Of a stretch of DNA of 5,541 nucleotides, positions 1-5,275 are shown in pieces (position 1 is the stretch's first letter; every line of letters begins with the position of its first letter). The stretch is taken from positions 1 to 5,541 of the forward strand of contig JAOPZO010000436.1 of the NCBI GenBank assembly GCA_025964065.1. The letters are read 5' to 3'. The DNA comes from Solirubrobacterales bacterium (lineage in GTDB: Bacteria; Actinomycetota; Thermoleophilia; Solirubrobacterales; Solirubrobacteraceae). The translations under genes were made by a program, and so were the position numbers. The notes beneath the pieces are model-generated. The model was not told the origin of the DNA and did no database searches. It worked only from the letters and a program-made list of their open reading frames with translations.

Positions 1-346
1 CGCGGGCGACCTCCTGCTCGTGCCCGGCGGCGGCGAACGGCTCCACGCGCTGGCAGGTGTGCGCTGCGAGCGGGCGCCAGCGGACGATCCCGGCGGGCCC
101 GCGGTCGCAGAAGCCCGGGGCGACGCCGACGAGCTCGTCCCCGTCGTGGACGAGGACGACCGCGAGCCGCGCGCGGGCGGGGCGCGCGTGCGCCCACCAG
201 CCCAGGAGCCACCCCGAGACGCAGAACGGGCGCGAGCACGCGTCCGCGAGGGCGTCCCAAGCGGCCGCGTGTGGGGCGAGCGCGGCCGCGTCCGTCACGA
301 CGGTCGCCTGCAGCGCCGTCGCCGGCGCGGCCGGTACCCGGGTCAA
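1..346 (-). CDS. GNAT-fold acyltransferase of the BioF2/CelD-like type, N-terminal part (cut by left edge)
   Basis: My own translation of the minus strand gives an open frame of 115 codons running off the left edge, so the C-terminus and the main catalytic half are missing. Visible landmarks fit the N-terminal half of the BioF2-like (Acetyltransf_6) domain: a beta strand ending in VVTD (residues 16-19), WDALAD (30-35), a PFCVSGWLLGWW stretch (40-51) and DGDELVGVAP (68-77). Relatives of this family transfer acyl or aminoacyl groups to sugars, cell-wall precursors or polysaccharides. The substrate here cannot be read. The proposed start is TTG at 346, which overlaps the stop of the upstream oxygenase gene (TTGA) and suggests translational coupling. 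No good ribosome site precedes it. A GTG at 298 is an alternative but would remove the VVTD strand seen in relatives. Family call fairly sure, start uncertain. Confidence 0.72.
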   Translation of the reverse strand, partial: MTRVPAAPATALQATVVTDAAALAPHAAAWDALADACSRPFCVSGWLLGWWAHARPARARLAVVLVHDGDELVGVAPGFCDRGPAGIVRWRPLAAHTCQRVEPFAAAGHEQEVAR

Positions 347-1236
347 GCGGGCCGGCGCAACAGGCGGCGGCGGGCCTCGAAGGCGGTGACCATGACGTTG
401 CCCTTCATCCGGTCGCGGACCGCGCTGTCGCCGTACGGCTTCGGCGTGAGGCCGAGCTTCCGGACGCGCCCGTTCCACTGGTAGACGCCGCGGCGCAGGT
501 GGTCGGCGGTCGTCTGGAACCCGACGGAGAACGAGAGGGCGACCTCCGGGCCGTTCTCCACCCAGTGTGGCGTGCACGGCGGGACGTGCAGCGCCTCGCC
601 CGGGGTGAGGTCGAACTCCTCGACGTCCACGGGGACCACCTTCGGGTTGCGGCCCTCGTGCCGGTAGAAGGTCTCGAGCTGCAGCCGCTCGGCCTCGGGG
701 TCCGGGTGCCGGCCGATGGAGAACTTCTTCACGCCGCGGACGTGCAGGAGGAAGCTCGGCTCGGGGTCGTAGTGGACCGGGGTCGTGTTCCCGCCCGAGG
801 AGATGAAGATCACGCCGTGGTGGTCCTGCAGGTCCCCGACCGGGACGCCGACCATCGGGGCGAGGTCGACGAGGAGCTCCTCGAAGAGCTCCTGGTACCC
901 CGCCTGGCGCGGGAGGCCGGGGACCGACACGGGCATCGCGACGAAGCCGGGGCGCTCGCCGATCGTGCGGATGATGGCGGCGGGCGAGTCGGCCGTGCGC
1001 TCCCCGAGCTCGATGGCGTCCTCGGCGATGACGCTGCGGTTGCCCCCGTGGTGCTCGATGGAGCCCTCGGGGAGCCGCTCGGCGAGGTCGGCGAGCGCGC
1101 CGAGCTCGAACAGGGGGTTCCCGGGGAGGTCGTGCTGGACCTTGAACGGGCGCTTCGCGTACTTCGCGCGTGCCTCGTCGAGGTCGTAGCCGATGTGCCT
1201 GCCGGAGGCGGCGGAGCCGTTCGCGGTGCCGGTCAT
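343..1236 (-). CDS. JmjC/cupin-8-type Fe(II)/2-oxoglutarate-dependent oxygenase
   Basis: This is a 297-residue soluble protein without a signal peptide. The double-stranded beta-helix core carries HYD at 155-157 and PPCTPHWVENG at 219-229. This predicts an iron-binding triad of His155, Asp157 and His224. Lys170, in HVRGVKK, sits at the same spacing from the HxD motif as the 2-oxoglutarate-binding lysine of human FIH. The conserved SFLLHVRG and ALSFSVGFQT strands match bacterial proteins usually annotated as cupin-like or JmjC-domain proteins. The family hydroxylates or demethylates proteins or small molecules; the substrate here is unknown. The N-terminal half (FKVQHDLPGNPLFEL, 31-45) is a helical and beta extension common in this subgroup. 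ATG at 1236 is preferred because AGGA lies 8 nt upstream. ATG at 1245 would add three residues but has no spaced ribosome site. The gene is followed directly by the GNAT gene, overlapping by 4 bp, so the two are probably co-expressed and may act in sequence. Confidence 0.88.
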   Translation of the reverse strand: MTGTANGSAASGRHIGYDLDEARAKYAKRPFKVQHDLPGNPLFELGALADLAERLPEGSIEHHGGNRSVIAEDAIELGERTADSPAAIIRTIGERPGFVAMPVSVPGLPRQAGYQELFEELLVDLAPMVGVPVGDLQDHHGVIFISSGGNTTPVHYDPEPSFLLHVRGVKKFSIGRHPDPEAERLQLETFYRHEGRNPKVVPVDVEEFDLTPGEALHVPPCTPHWVENGPEVALSFSVGFQTTADHLRRGVYQWNGRVRKLGLTPKPYGDSAVRDRMKGNVMVTAFEARRRLLRRPA

Positions 1237-1244
1237 GCGCGCCA

Positions 1245-1250
1245 TCCTGC
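1245..1250 (-). promoter_or_regulatory. Ribosome binding site of the JmjC oxygenase
   Basis: The minus strand reads GCAGGA, followed by 8 nt and then the ATG at 1236. This decides between that ATG and another in-frame ATG at 1245, which overlaps the site itself. No clear -10 box is visible upstream of it. Confidence 0.55.
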
Positions 1251-1308
1251 CATGCCGAGCGGTACGGGACGAGCAGGAAACGGGCGCGGTGGGCGCGTCC
1301 CGGCCTCC

Positions 1309-1314
1309 TAGGAT
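1309..1314 (+). promoter_or_regulatory. -10 box TAGGAT, leaderless-type spacing to the small membrane protein
   Basis: TAGGAT fits the actinobacterial TAnnnT -10 pattern. It is followed by exactly six bases (CAGGGG) and then ATG at 1321, so a transcript from it would begin at or next to the A of the start codon. It sits in an 8-bp palindrome, TCCTAGGA (1306-1313). No convincing -35 hexamer is visible at 17-18 bp. The same bases contain AGGA seven bases before the ATG and could instead work as a Shine-Dalgarno site, so the promoter reading is an inference. Confidence 0.4.
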
Positions 1315-1320
1315 CAGGGG

Positions 1321-1407
1321 ATGAGCCCGTTCTGGATCTGGACCCAGGTCCTCATCGTCGTCTTCACGCTGGCCTCGATGATCATCGCCATCACGAAGCT
1401 CGTCTGA
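1321..1407 (+). CDS. 28-residue single-pass membrane micro-protein
   Basis: The short frame starts with MSPFWIWTQ, continues with a hydrophobic segment VLIVVFTLASMIIAI (residues 10-24) and ends TKLV. It looks like one transmembrane helix with an aromatic, interfacial N-terminus (Phe4, Trp5, Trp7) and a single lysine at the C-terminal membrane edge. There is no cleavage site, so it should stay in the membrane. I do not recognise the family and assign no function. Support for it being real: an ATG with AGGA seven bases upstream or a leaderless -10 box TAGGAT six bases upstream, a start-to-stop frame that exactly fills the space between the divergent oxygenase gene and the convergent phosphatase gene, only 8 bp left to the latter's stop, and a coherent hydrophobic composition. 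Against it: its length, since 29-codon frames occur by chance in GC-rich DNA. Similar tiny proteins often bind and tune larger membrane complexes. Confidence 0.68.
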   Translation: MSPFWIWTQVLIVVFTLASMIIAITKLV

Positions 1408-1415
1408 AGGCGTCC

Positions 1416-2189
1416 TCAGCGGCCGAGGAGCCGCGCGAGGCCCGAGCGCCGGCGCTCCGGCATGGCCGGCGCGGGCGGGATCGGCCCGCCCGTGAGGATC
1501 GCGTAGGGCACCTCGTGCGCGAGCCACGAGGCCTGCTCCCCGTACCCGGCCTCGACGAGCTCGGGGCCGATGGAGGGGCGACGGCGCTCCGCGGAGTGGC
1601 CGTCCGAGGCGATGGCGTGCGCCAGGCCCTCCCGCACGAAGCGATGGGCGACGTCCTGCACGGTCCGGCCGAAGCGCCCGACGAGCGCGCCCGCGGTGAC
1701 CTGGCCGAGCATCCCCTGGGCGATCAGGCGCTCGTAGGCGGCCGGGTCGCGCTGGAAGGCCGGGCAGCGCTCGGGGTGAGCGAGGACGATCTCGTGCCCG
1801 CGCGAGCGCAGGATGCCGAGCACCTGCTCCAAGCCCGTCGCGGTGGGGGAGAGCGGGCACTCCACGAGCAGGTGGGTGCCCTCCGGGCCGCCCAGCCGGA
1901 GCGCCACGAGCTCCTCGTCGGGGAGCTCGGCGGCGCGGGTCATCGCGAGCTCGGCCCCCGTGCGGAGCTGGAGCGGCACGTCCGCGGCGGCGAGCGCGAC
2001 GCGGAGCTCGGCGACTCCCGCCGCGATCCGGGCGGCGTCGTTGACGGGGTAGTCCCACGAGACGTGCGGGGTGGCGACGATCGCGAGCGTGCCCGCGGCC
2101 ACCGCGGCACGAGCGAGTGCGACGGACTCCTCGACGGTGTCGGGACCGTCGTCGATGCCCGGGAGGATGTGGCAGTGGATGTCGATCAC
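1416..2189 (-). CDS. PHP-domain metal-dependent phosphatase, CpsB/YwqE (capsule tyrosine-phosphatase) type
   Basis: This is a 257-residue protein starting directly with the first metal motif, DIHCHILPGIDDGP (residues 3-16). The other PHP signatures follow in order: ATPH (His42), GAE (Glu80), AHPER (His138) and SDGH (Asp196, His198). These build the trinuclear metal site of CpsB/YwqE enzymes, which use metal (Mn in characterised members) to remove phosphate from tyrosine kinases that control capsule and exopolysaccharide synthesis. Length and motif order match that family. No tyrosine kinase or polysaccharide gene is visible here, so the substrate is open. GTG at 2189 is chosen because family members begin at this residue. 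An ATG at 2243 would add 18 residues with no family resemblance and would run 26 bp into the divergent stress gene. The C-terminus ends in an Arg-rich tail (PERRRSGLARLLGR). Confidence 0.85.
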   Translation of the reverse strand: MIDIHCHILPGIDDGPDTVEESVALARAAVAAGTLAIVATPHVSWDYPVNDAARIAAGVAELRVALAAADVPLQLRTGAELAMTRAAELPDEELVALRLGGPEGTHLLVECPLSPTATGLEQVLGILRSRGHEIVLAHPERCPAFQRDPAAYERLIAQGMLGQVTAGALVGRFGRTVQDVAHRFVREGLAHAIASDGHSAERRRPSIGPELVEAGYGEQASWLAHEVPYAILTGGPIPPAPAMPERRRSGLARLLGR

Positions 2190-2200
2190 CGGAGCGCCAC

Positions 2201-2206
2201 AGGGTA
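2201..2206 (-). promoter_or_regulatory. -10 box TACCCT for the PHP phosphatase gene
   Basis: On the minus strand TACCCT fits TAnnnT and lies 11 nt before the GTG at 2189. A transcript would start about 4-5 nt before the start codon, so it would be essentially leaderless. A weak -35 (TCGAGC, 2230-2225) is possible at 18-bp spacing. The box shares two bases with the oppositely facing -10 box of the stress-protein gene. Confidence 0.4.
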
Positions 2207-2210
2207 GGGT
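2205..2210 (+). promoter_or_regulatory. -10 box TAGGGT for the universal stress protein gene
   Basis: TAGGGT fits TAnnnT and is followed by CCTGCCC and then the GTG at 2218, placing the predicted transcription start at or one base before the start codon. No Shine-Dalgarno sequence precedes the GTG, which is consistent with leaderless translation. A weak -35 (TCGATC, 2182-2187) lies 17 bp upstream and overlaps the first codons of the divergent phosphatase gene. Confidence 0.48.
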
Positions 2211-2217
2211 CCTGCCC

Positions 2218-2661
2218 GTGTTCGGCTCGATCGTCGTTGGCACGGATGGCTCGGAGACGGCGCACCGCGCGGTCGCGCAGGCCGTCGACCTCGCGAAGTC
2301 GCTCGGGGCCCGCCTCGAGATCGTCTGCGCCTACGAACCCGTCTCGCGCACGCGCCTGCGCGAGGAGCGCGGGACGGTCCCCGCCGACATGCAGTGGATG
2401 GTCAACGCCCGCGAGGACGTCGAGCTGACGCTGCGCGAGGCGGTGGAGCAGGCGGAGGCCGAGGGCGTGCAGGCCGAGACCTACGCGCGCCAGGGCGACC
2501 CGGCCGACGCGATCCTCGACGTGGCCGAGGAGCGCGGGGCGGACCTCATCGTCGTCGGCAACCGCGGCATGACGGGCGCGAAGCGCTTCCTGCTCGGCTC
2601 CGTGCCGAACAAGGTCTCCCACCACGCGCCGTGCTCCGTCCTGATCATCCGGACGGTGTAG
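2218..2661 (+). CDS. Universal stress protein, UspA family, ATP-binding type
   Basis: This is a 147-residue single-domain protein of standard length. The N-terminal strand and first nucleotide-binding residue are in SIVVGTDGS (residues 4-12). The C-terminal ATP motif G-2x-G-9x-G-S is intact: Gly114, Gly117, Gly127 and Ser128, in VVGNRGMTGAKRFLLGS. It ends with the usual SVLIIRTV strand. This places it in the ATP-binding branch of cytoplasmic Usp proteins, which dimerise and help cells through starvation, hypoxia or oxidative stress. The exact role cannot be read. The start is GTG at 2218. An in-frame ATG at 2071 lies inside the divergent phosphatase gene and would add sequence with no Usp character. 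No ribosome site is present, but a -10 box at 2205-2210 suggests a leaderless message. The last 17 bp overlap the convergent protease gene. Confidence 0.93.
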   Translation: MFGSIVVGTDGSETAHRAVAQAVDLAKSLGARLEIVCAYEPVSRTRLREERGTVPADMQWMVNAREDVELTLREAVEQAEAEGVQAETYARQGDPADAILDVAEERGADLIVVGNRGMTGAKRFLLGSVPNKVSHHAPCSVLIIRTV

Positions 2662-3817
2662 GCGGCGCGGGCGGCGCGGGACGTCGCACGGGGAGGCCCG
2701 GGCGGGTCGCGGTCTCCGCGTCGAGCAGGCCCCAGCCGTAGCGCCGGTCGCGGCCCGGCGCGCCCAGGTCACGGGCGGTCGCCTCGAGGCGCTCCTCGAC
2801 CGCGTCGGGCGCCGGGTCCGGCCCGAGGACGCCCGAGGCGATGACGAGCGCGGCGACCGCCGAGACGTGCGGCGTGGCCATGGAGGTCCCCTCGAAGCGC
2901 TCGGGGATCCCGAAGCTCCGGCGGCTCCCGCTCGCGTAGGTCACCTGGAAGATGTCGCGCAGCGTGTCGTCCGTCGGGTCGCAGCGCGGGTCGTCGAGGA
3001 GCCCGGCGTCCCCGCCGCCGCCCGGGGCCACGAGGTCGAGGTCCCGCCCGACGTTCGAGAAGCTCGAGAGGCAGCCGTGCTCCGTGGTCGCCCCGACGGC
3101 GATCGCGTGGCGCGCCCGGGCGGGCAGGACCACCCGGCTCGCGCCCGTGTTCCCGGCGGCGGCGACGACCACGGCGCCGACGCGGTGGGCGTAGGCGATC
3201 GCCGCGACGACGTCCTCGACGTCGGAGGTGACGACCTCGTCGGCGAACTCGATCGAGACGTTCACGACGTCGGCGCCGTTGCGCGCGGCCCAGCGGATGC
3301 CCTTGGCGATGTTCGCGGAGGAGCCCTCGTCCAGGCGGTCGAGGACCCGGACCGGCATGAGCCGCACACCGTAGGCGAGCCCCGTGAGGGCGACGCCGTT
3401 GTCCGTCGCCTCCGCGATGGTCGAGGCGACGTGGGTGCCGTGGCCCGAGGCGTCGTCGGGGTACGGGTCGTCGTCGACGAAGTCGTGGCCGCGGACGAAG
3501 CGGAAGCCCTGGAGGTCCGGGGACCGGCGGTGCGGCGGCCGGTTCCGGTACGCGACGCCCGAGTCGACCACGGCGACGACGACCCCGGCGCCGCCCGGGC
3601 GGCCCTTGGCGATCAGGTGCCGCCAGGCGCCCAGCGCGTCCACGCCGTAGGGGCCGGTGAAGTTCCACTGGTCCTGCTGCCAGCCCCCGAGGGCGGTACC
3701 GCGGCCGGGGTCGTCGGGGACGAAGGTGGCCGCGTGGCCGCGCGGCGCCGCCGTCGCGGGGGCGCTCAGGAGCAGCAGGGTCGCGACGAGGGCGATGAGC
3801 AGGGGGAGCTTGGACAA
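2645..3817 (-). CDS. Secreted subtilisin-like serine protease (S8 family)
   Basis: This is a 390-residue protein with a Sec-type signal peptide: Lys3, a Leu/Ala-rich core (residues 5-18) and a likely cleavage site after ATA or ATAA (21-24). The catalytic triad is complete: Asp85 in AVVDSGV, His126 in GHGTHVAS and Ser312 in GTSMATPHVSA. The oxyanion asparagine is Asn223 in AAGNTG. The WNF...GVDALGAW stretch (51-65) resembles the start of thermitase-like catalytic domains. Only about 20 residues separate the signal peptide from the domain, so there is no room for the usual I9 propeptide. Cys249 and Cys279 could form a disulfide. The C-terminus is a short Pro-rich tail (RRPAPPAPPTPSG) without anchor or sorting motif, so release from the cell is likely. 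TTG at 3817 is chosen because GAGGA lies seven bases upstream and the signal peptide begins there. The frame stays open further upstream, but only as antisense of tadA. Confidence 0.92.
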   Translation of the reverse strand: MSKLPLLIALVATLLLLSAPATAAPRGHAATFVPDDPGRGTALGGWQQDQWNFTGPYGVDALGAWRHLIAKGRPGGAGVVVAVVDSGVAYRNRPPHRRSPDLQGFRFVRGHDFVDDDPYPDDASGHGTHVASTIAEATDNGVALTGLAYGVRLMPVRVLDRLDEGSSANIAKGIRWAARNGADVVNVSIEFADEVVTSDVEDVVAAIAYAHRVGAVVVAAAGNTGASRVVLPARARHAIAVGATTEHGCLSSFSNVGRDLDLVAPGGGGDAGLLDDPRCDPTDDTLRDIFQVTYASGSRRSFGIPERFEGTSMATPHVSAVAALVIASGVLGPDPAPDAVEERLEATARDLGAPGRDRRYGWGLLDAETATRPGLPVRRPAPPAPPTPSG

Positions 3818-3824
3818 CGTGCGA

Positions 3825-3829
3825 TCCTC
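3825..3829 (-). promoter_or_regulatory. Ribosome binding site of the secreted protease
   Basis: GAGGA on the minus strand, seven bases before TTG at 3817, supports this unusual start codon. The frame upstream contains no other plausible start before it enters tadA antisense sequence. The hexamer GAGGAT also sits six bases from the TTG, the spacing of a leaderless -10 box, but lacks the initial T, so the ribosome-site reading is preferred. Confidence 0.55.
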
Positions 3830-3838
3830 GACGCCACG

Positions 3839-4348
3839 ATGACAGGGCACGCGGCGGTGCACGCCGACCACGAGGCGGGCATGCGGCTCGCCCTCGCCGA
3901 GGCGGACCGCGCGCTGGAACACGACGACGTCCCGATCGGTGCGGTGGTCGTGCGCTGGGCCGACGGGGCGGTCATCGGAGCGGCCCACAACGAACGCGAG
4001 CTGCGGGAGGACCCGACGGCCCACGCCGAGGTCCTCGCGCTCCGGGCGGCCGCGGCGGCGGGGGGCTCCTGGCGCGTGCTCGAGGCCACCCTCTACGTGA
4101 CCCTCGAGCCCTGCGCGATGTGCGCCGGGGCCATCGTGCTGGCCCGCATCCCGCGGGTGGTCTTCGGCTGCACGGACCCGAAGGCCGGCGCCGCCGGCTC
4201 CGTCCTGGACGTCCTCGACGTGCCGCAGCTCAACCACCGCCCCGAGGTCGTCGGCGGCGTCCTGGCCCCGGAGTGCTCGGAGCAGCTGCGCGCGTTCTTC
4301 CGCGTGCGACGGTCCGCGGCGCGGGGCGGCGGCGCGGCGGCGGGCTGA
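3839..4348 (+). CDS. tadA: tRNA-specific adenosine-34 deaminase TadA
   Basis: This is a 169-residue cytidine/deoxycytidylate-deaminase-fold protein. The zinc site is complete: His62 and the proton-shuttling Glu64 in AHAEVLAL, then Cys92 and Cys95 in LEPCAMCAGAI. VPIGAVVV (31-38), the AHN motif (Asn51) and GCTDPKAGAAGS (110-121) are typical of TadA rather than free-nucleoside deaminases. The enzyme converts A34 to inosine in the anticodon of tRNA-Arg(ACG), which allows CGU, CGC and CGA decoding; it is normally essential. The C-terminus ends in FFRVRRS, as usual, plus an Ala/Gly tail. ATG at 3839 is used, although no ribosome site or clear -10 box precedes it. GTG at 3857 or ATG at 3881 would shorten the variable N-terminus, and the motif-containing body is unaffected. 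It is divergent from the protease (21 bp apart) and convergent with the permease (6 bp). Confidence 0.95.
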   Translation: MTGHAAVHADHEAGMRLALAEADRALEHDDVPIGAVVVRWADGAVIGAAHNERELREDPTAHAEVLALRAAAAAGGSWRVLEATLYVTLEPCAMCAGAIVLARIPRVVFGCTDPKAGAAGSVLDVLDVPQLNHRPEVVGGVLAPECSEQLRAFFRVRRSAARGGGAAAG

Positions 4349-4354
4349 CAACTC

Positions 4355-5275
4355 CTACCCCGCGGCCGCGACGTCCTCGGCCGCGAAGCTCCGCGCGGTC
4401 GTCCGGCGGCGCGCGCGCCGCTGCCAGCGCCGCGCCAGCAGGCCGTACTGCGGCCCGAAGAGCAGCGCGAACGTGAAGCAGGCCGCCGCGACGAGCCCCA
4501 TGGCCCCGGCGATCGAGGCATCGATCGCGAGTGCCGCGGAGTACCCGCCCGCCGCACACGCCCAGCCGATCCCCACGGCGATCGCCAGCATCGCCCAGAG
4601 GCGGTTCGTCAACAGGTACGCGGTCGTGGCCGGCACGATGAGCATCGAGACCACGAGGATCGCGCCGACGGACTCGAACGCGGTCACCGCCGTGACCGCC
4701 ACCGCCACGAGGAGGATCCGCGAGAGCGCGGTGGGGGAGATCCCGATCGTCAGGGAGAACTCCGGGTCGAAGCTCGTCGCCTTGAGCTCCTTCCAGAGCG
4801 CCGTGACCAGCGCCAGGTTCCCGAGGGCGACCGCCCCCAGGGCCACCACGGAGCTCGCGACCTCGATCCCGCCGAACTCGAGCGTCCGGAACGGCGCGAA
4901 CGCGATCTCGCCGTAGATCGTCGAGTCGAGGTCGAGGTGCGCGCCGCTCGCGTAGCGCGTGATGCCGATGACTCCGAGGGCGAACAGCGCGGGGAAGACG
5001 AGGGCGATCGCGGCGTCGCTCCTCACGAGCCCGGTCGCCCTGAGCGCGTCGACCGCCAGGACGCAGAGGATCGCGAAGAGCCCGGCGCCGAGCACGATCG
5101 GCAGCGGTGCCCGGGTCTGCGTGAGGAGGAACGCCAGGACGATCCCGGGCAGCACGGCGTGGGAGACGGCGTCGGACATGAGCGCGACCCGTCGCAGGAC
5201 GAGGAACGGTCCGAGCAGCCCGGTCGCGGTCGCCAGCAGCCCGGCGGTCACGACGATCGTCAGGTCGTCGTTCAC
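4355..5275 (-). CDS. Metal (Mn/Zn/Fe-type) ABC transporter permease, ABC-3 family, second permease of the operon
   Basis: This is a 306-residue polytopic membrane protein with about eight hydrophobic segments (roughly 5-26, 39-52, 57-76, 88-106, 138-160, 186-214, 225-248 and 255-275). Family signatures include LGPFLVLRRVALMSDAVSHA (21-40) and the coupling-helix region with TIGISP (176-181). The periplasmic-side motif HLDLDSTIYGEIAF (113-126) resembles the D/E-rich loop of MntD/TroD permeases more than ZnuB, so manganese or iron is favoured over zinc as substrate, by inference. GTG at 5275 has GGGAG five bases upstream and overlaps the stop of the preceding gene as GTGA, indicating translational coupling. 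It is apparently the last gene of the operon in this direction. The ATPase and binding protein should lie beyond the right edge. The C-terminus has a basic cytoplasmic run (RRWQRRARRR, 282-291). Confidence 0.9.
   Translation of the reverse strand: MNDDLTIVVTAGLLATATGLLGPFLVLRRVALMSDAVSHAVLPGIVLAFLLTQTRAPLPIVLGAGLFAILCVLAVDALRATGLVRSDAAIALVFPALFALGVIGITRYASGAHLDLDSTIYGEIAFAPFRTLEFGGIEVASSVVALGAVALGNLALVTALWKELKATSFDPEFSLTIGISPTALSRILLVAVAVTAVTAFESVGAILVVSMLIVPATTAYLLTNRLWAMLAIAVGIGWACAAGGYSAALAIDASIAGAMGLVAAACFTFALLFGPQYGLLARRWQRRARRRTTARSFAAEDVAAAG
4361..4385. repeat. GC-rich perfect inverted repeat, 8-bp stem and 9-nt loop, between tadA and the permease 3' end
   Basis: CGCGGCCG and its reverse complement CGGCCGCG flank CGACGTCCT, starting 12 bases after the tadA stop and lying in the last codons of the permease gene (encoding part of AAEDVAAA). 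As RNA it would form a strong hairpin on either strand. No T-run follows, so it is not a classical intrinsic terminator. It may still slow polymerase between the convergent genes, or it may be a by-product of Ala-rich codons. Confidence 0.35.

Noticed and set aside
271..1311. 346-codon plus-strand open frame
   Set aside because: It is antisense to the JmjC and GNAT genes, with low-complexity Arg/Glu/Val/Asp-rich composition and no domain. The oxygenase on the other strand has clear motifs.
1170..2207. 345-codon plus-strand open frame covering the micro-protein and phosphatase
   Set aside because: It is antisense to the PHP gene with typical shadow composition. The PHP frame carries every expected metal motif.
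2071..2217. ATG start at 2071 for the universal stress protein
   Set aside because: The added residues lie within the phosphatase gene on the other strand and show no Usp features. GTG at 2218 gives the standard length.
2190..2243. ATG start at 2243 for the PHP phosphatase
   Set aside because: It would place the start inside the stress-protein gene and ahead of its own likely -10 box. Family members start at the DIHCH motif, matching GTG at 2189.
1237..2772. Long minus-strand open frame (809 codons in all) continuing upstream of the JmjC gene to 2772
   Set aside because: Only the part below 1236 carries protein motifs. The upstream part is Arg/Pro/Ala-rich, crosses the PHP gene in another frame and the stress gene in antisense, and is a GC-rich shadow.
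2867..3838. Upstream extension of the tadA frame
   Set aside because: It is antisense to the subtilase. TadA homology begins only after 3839.
3818..4351. Upstream extension of the protease frame to an ATG at 4351
   Set aside because: It is antisense to tadA and lacks any propeptide-like sequence. The TTG at 3817 has a good ribosome site and opens straight into a signal peptide.
4093..4559. Minus-strand open frames opposite tadA and in other frames of the permease 3' end
   Set aside because: Arg/Ala/Pro-rich shadows without motifs; tadA and the permease explain the DNA.
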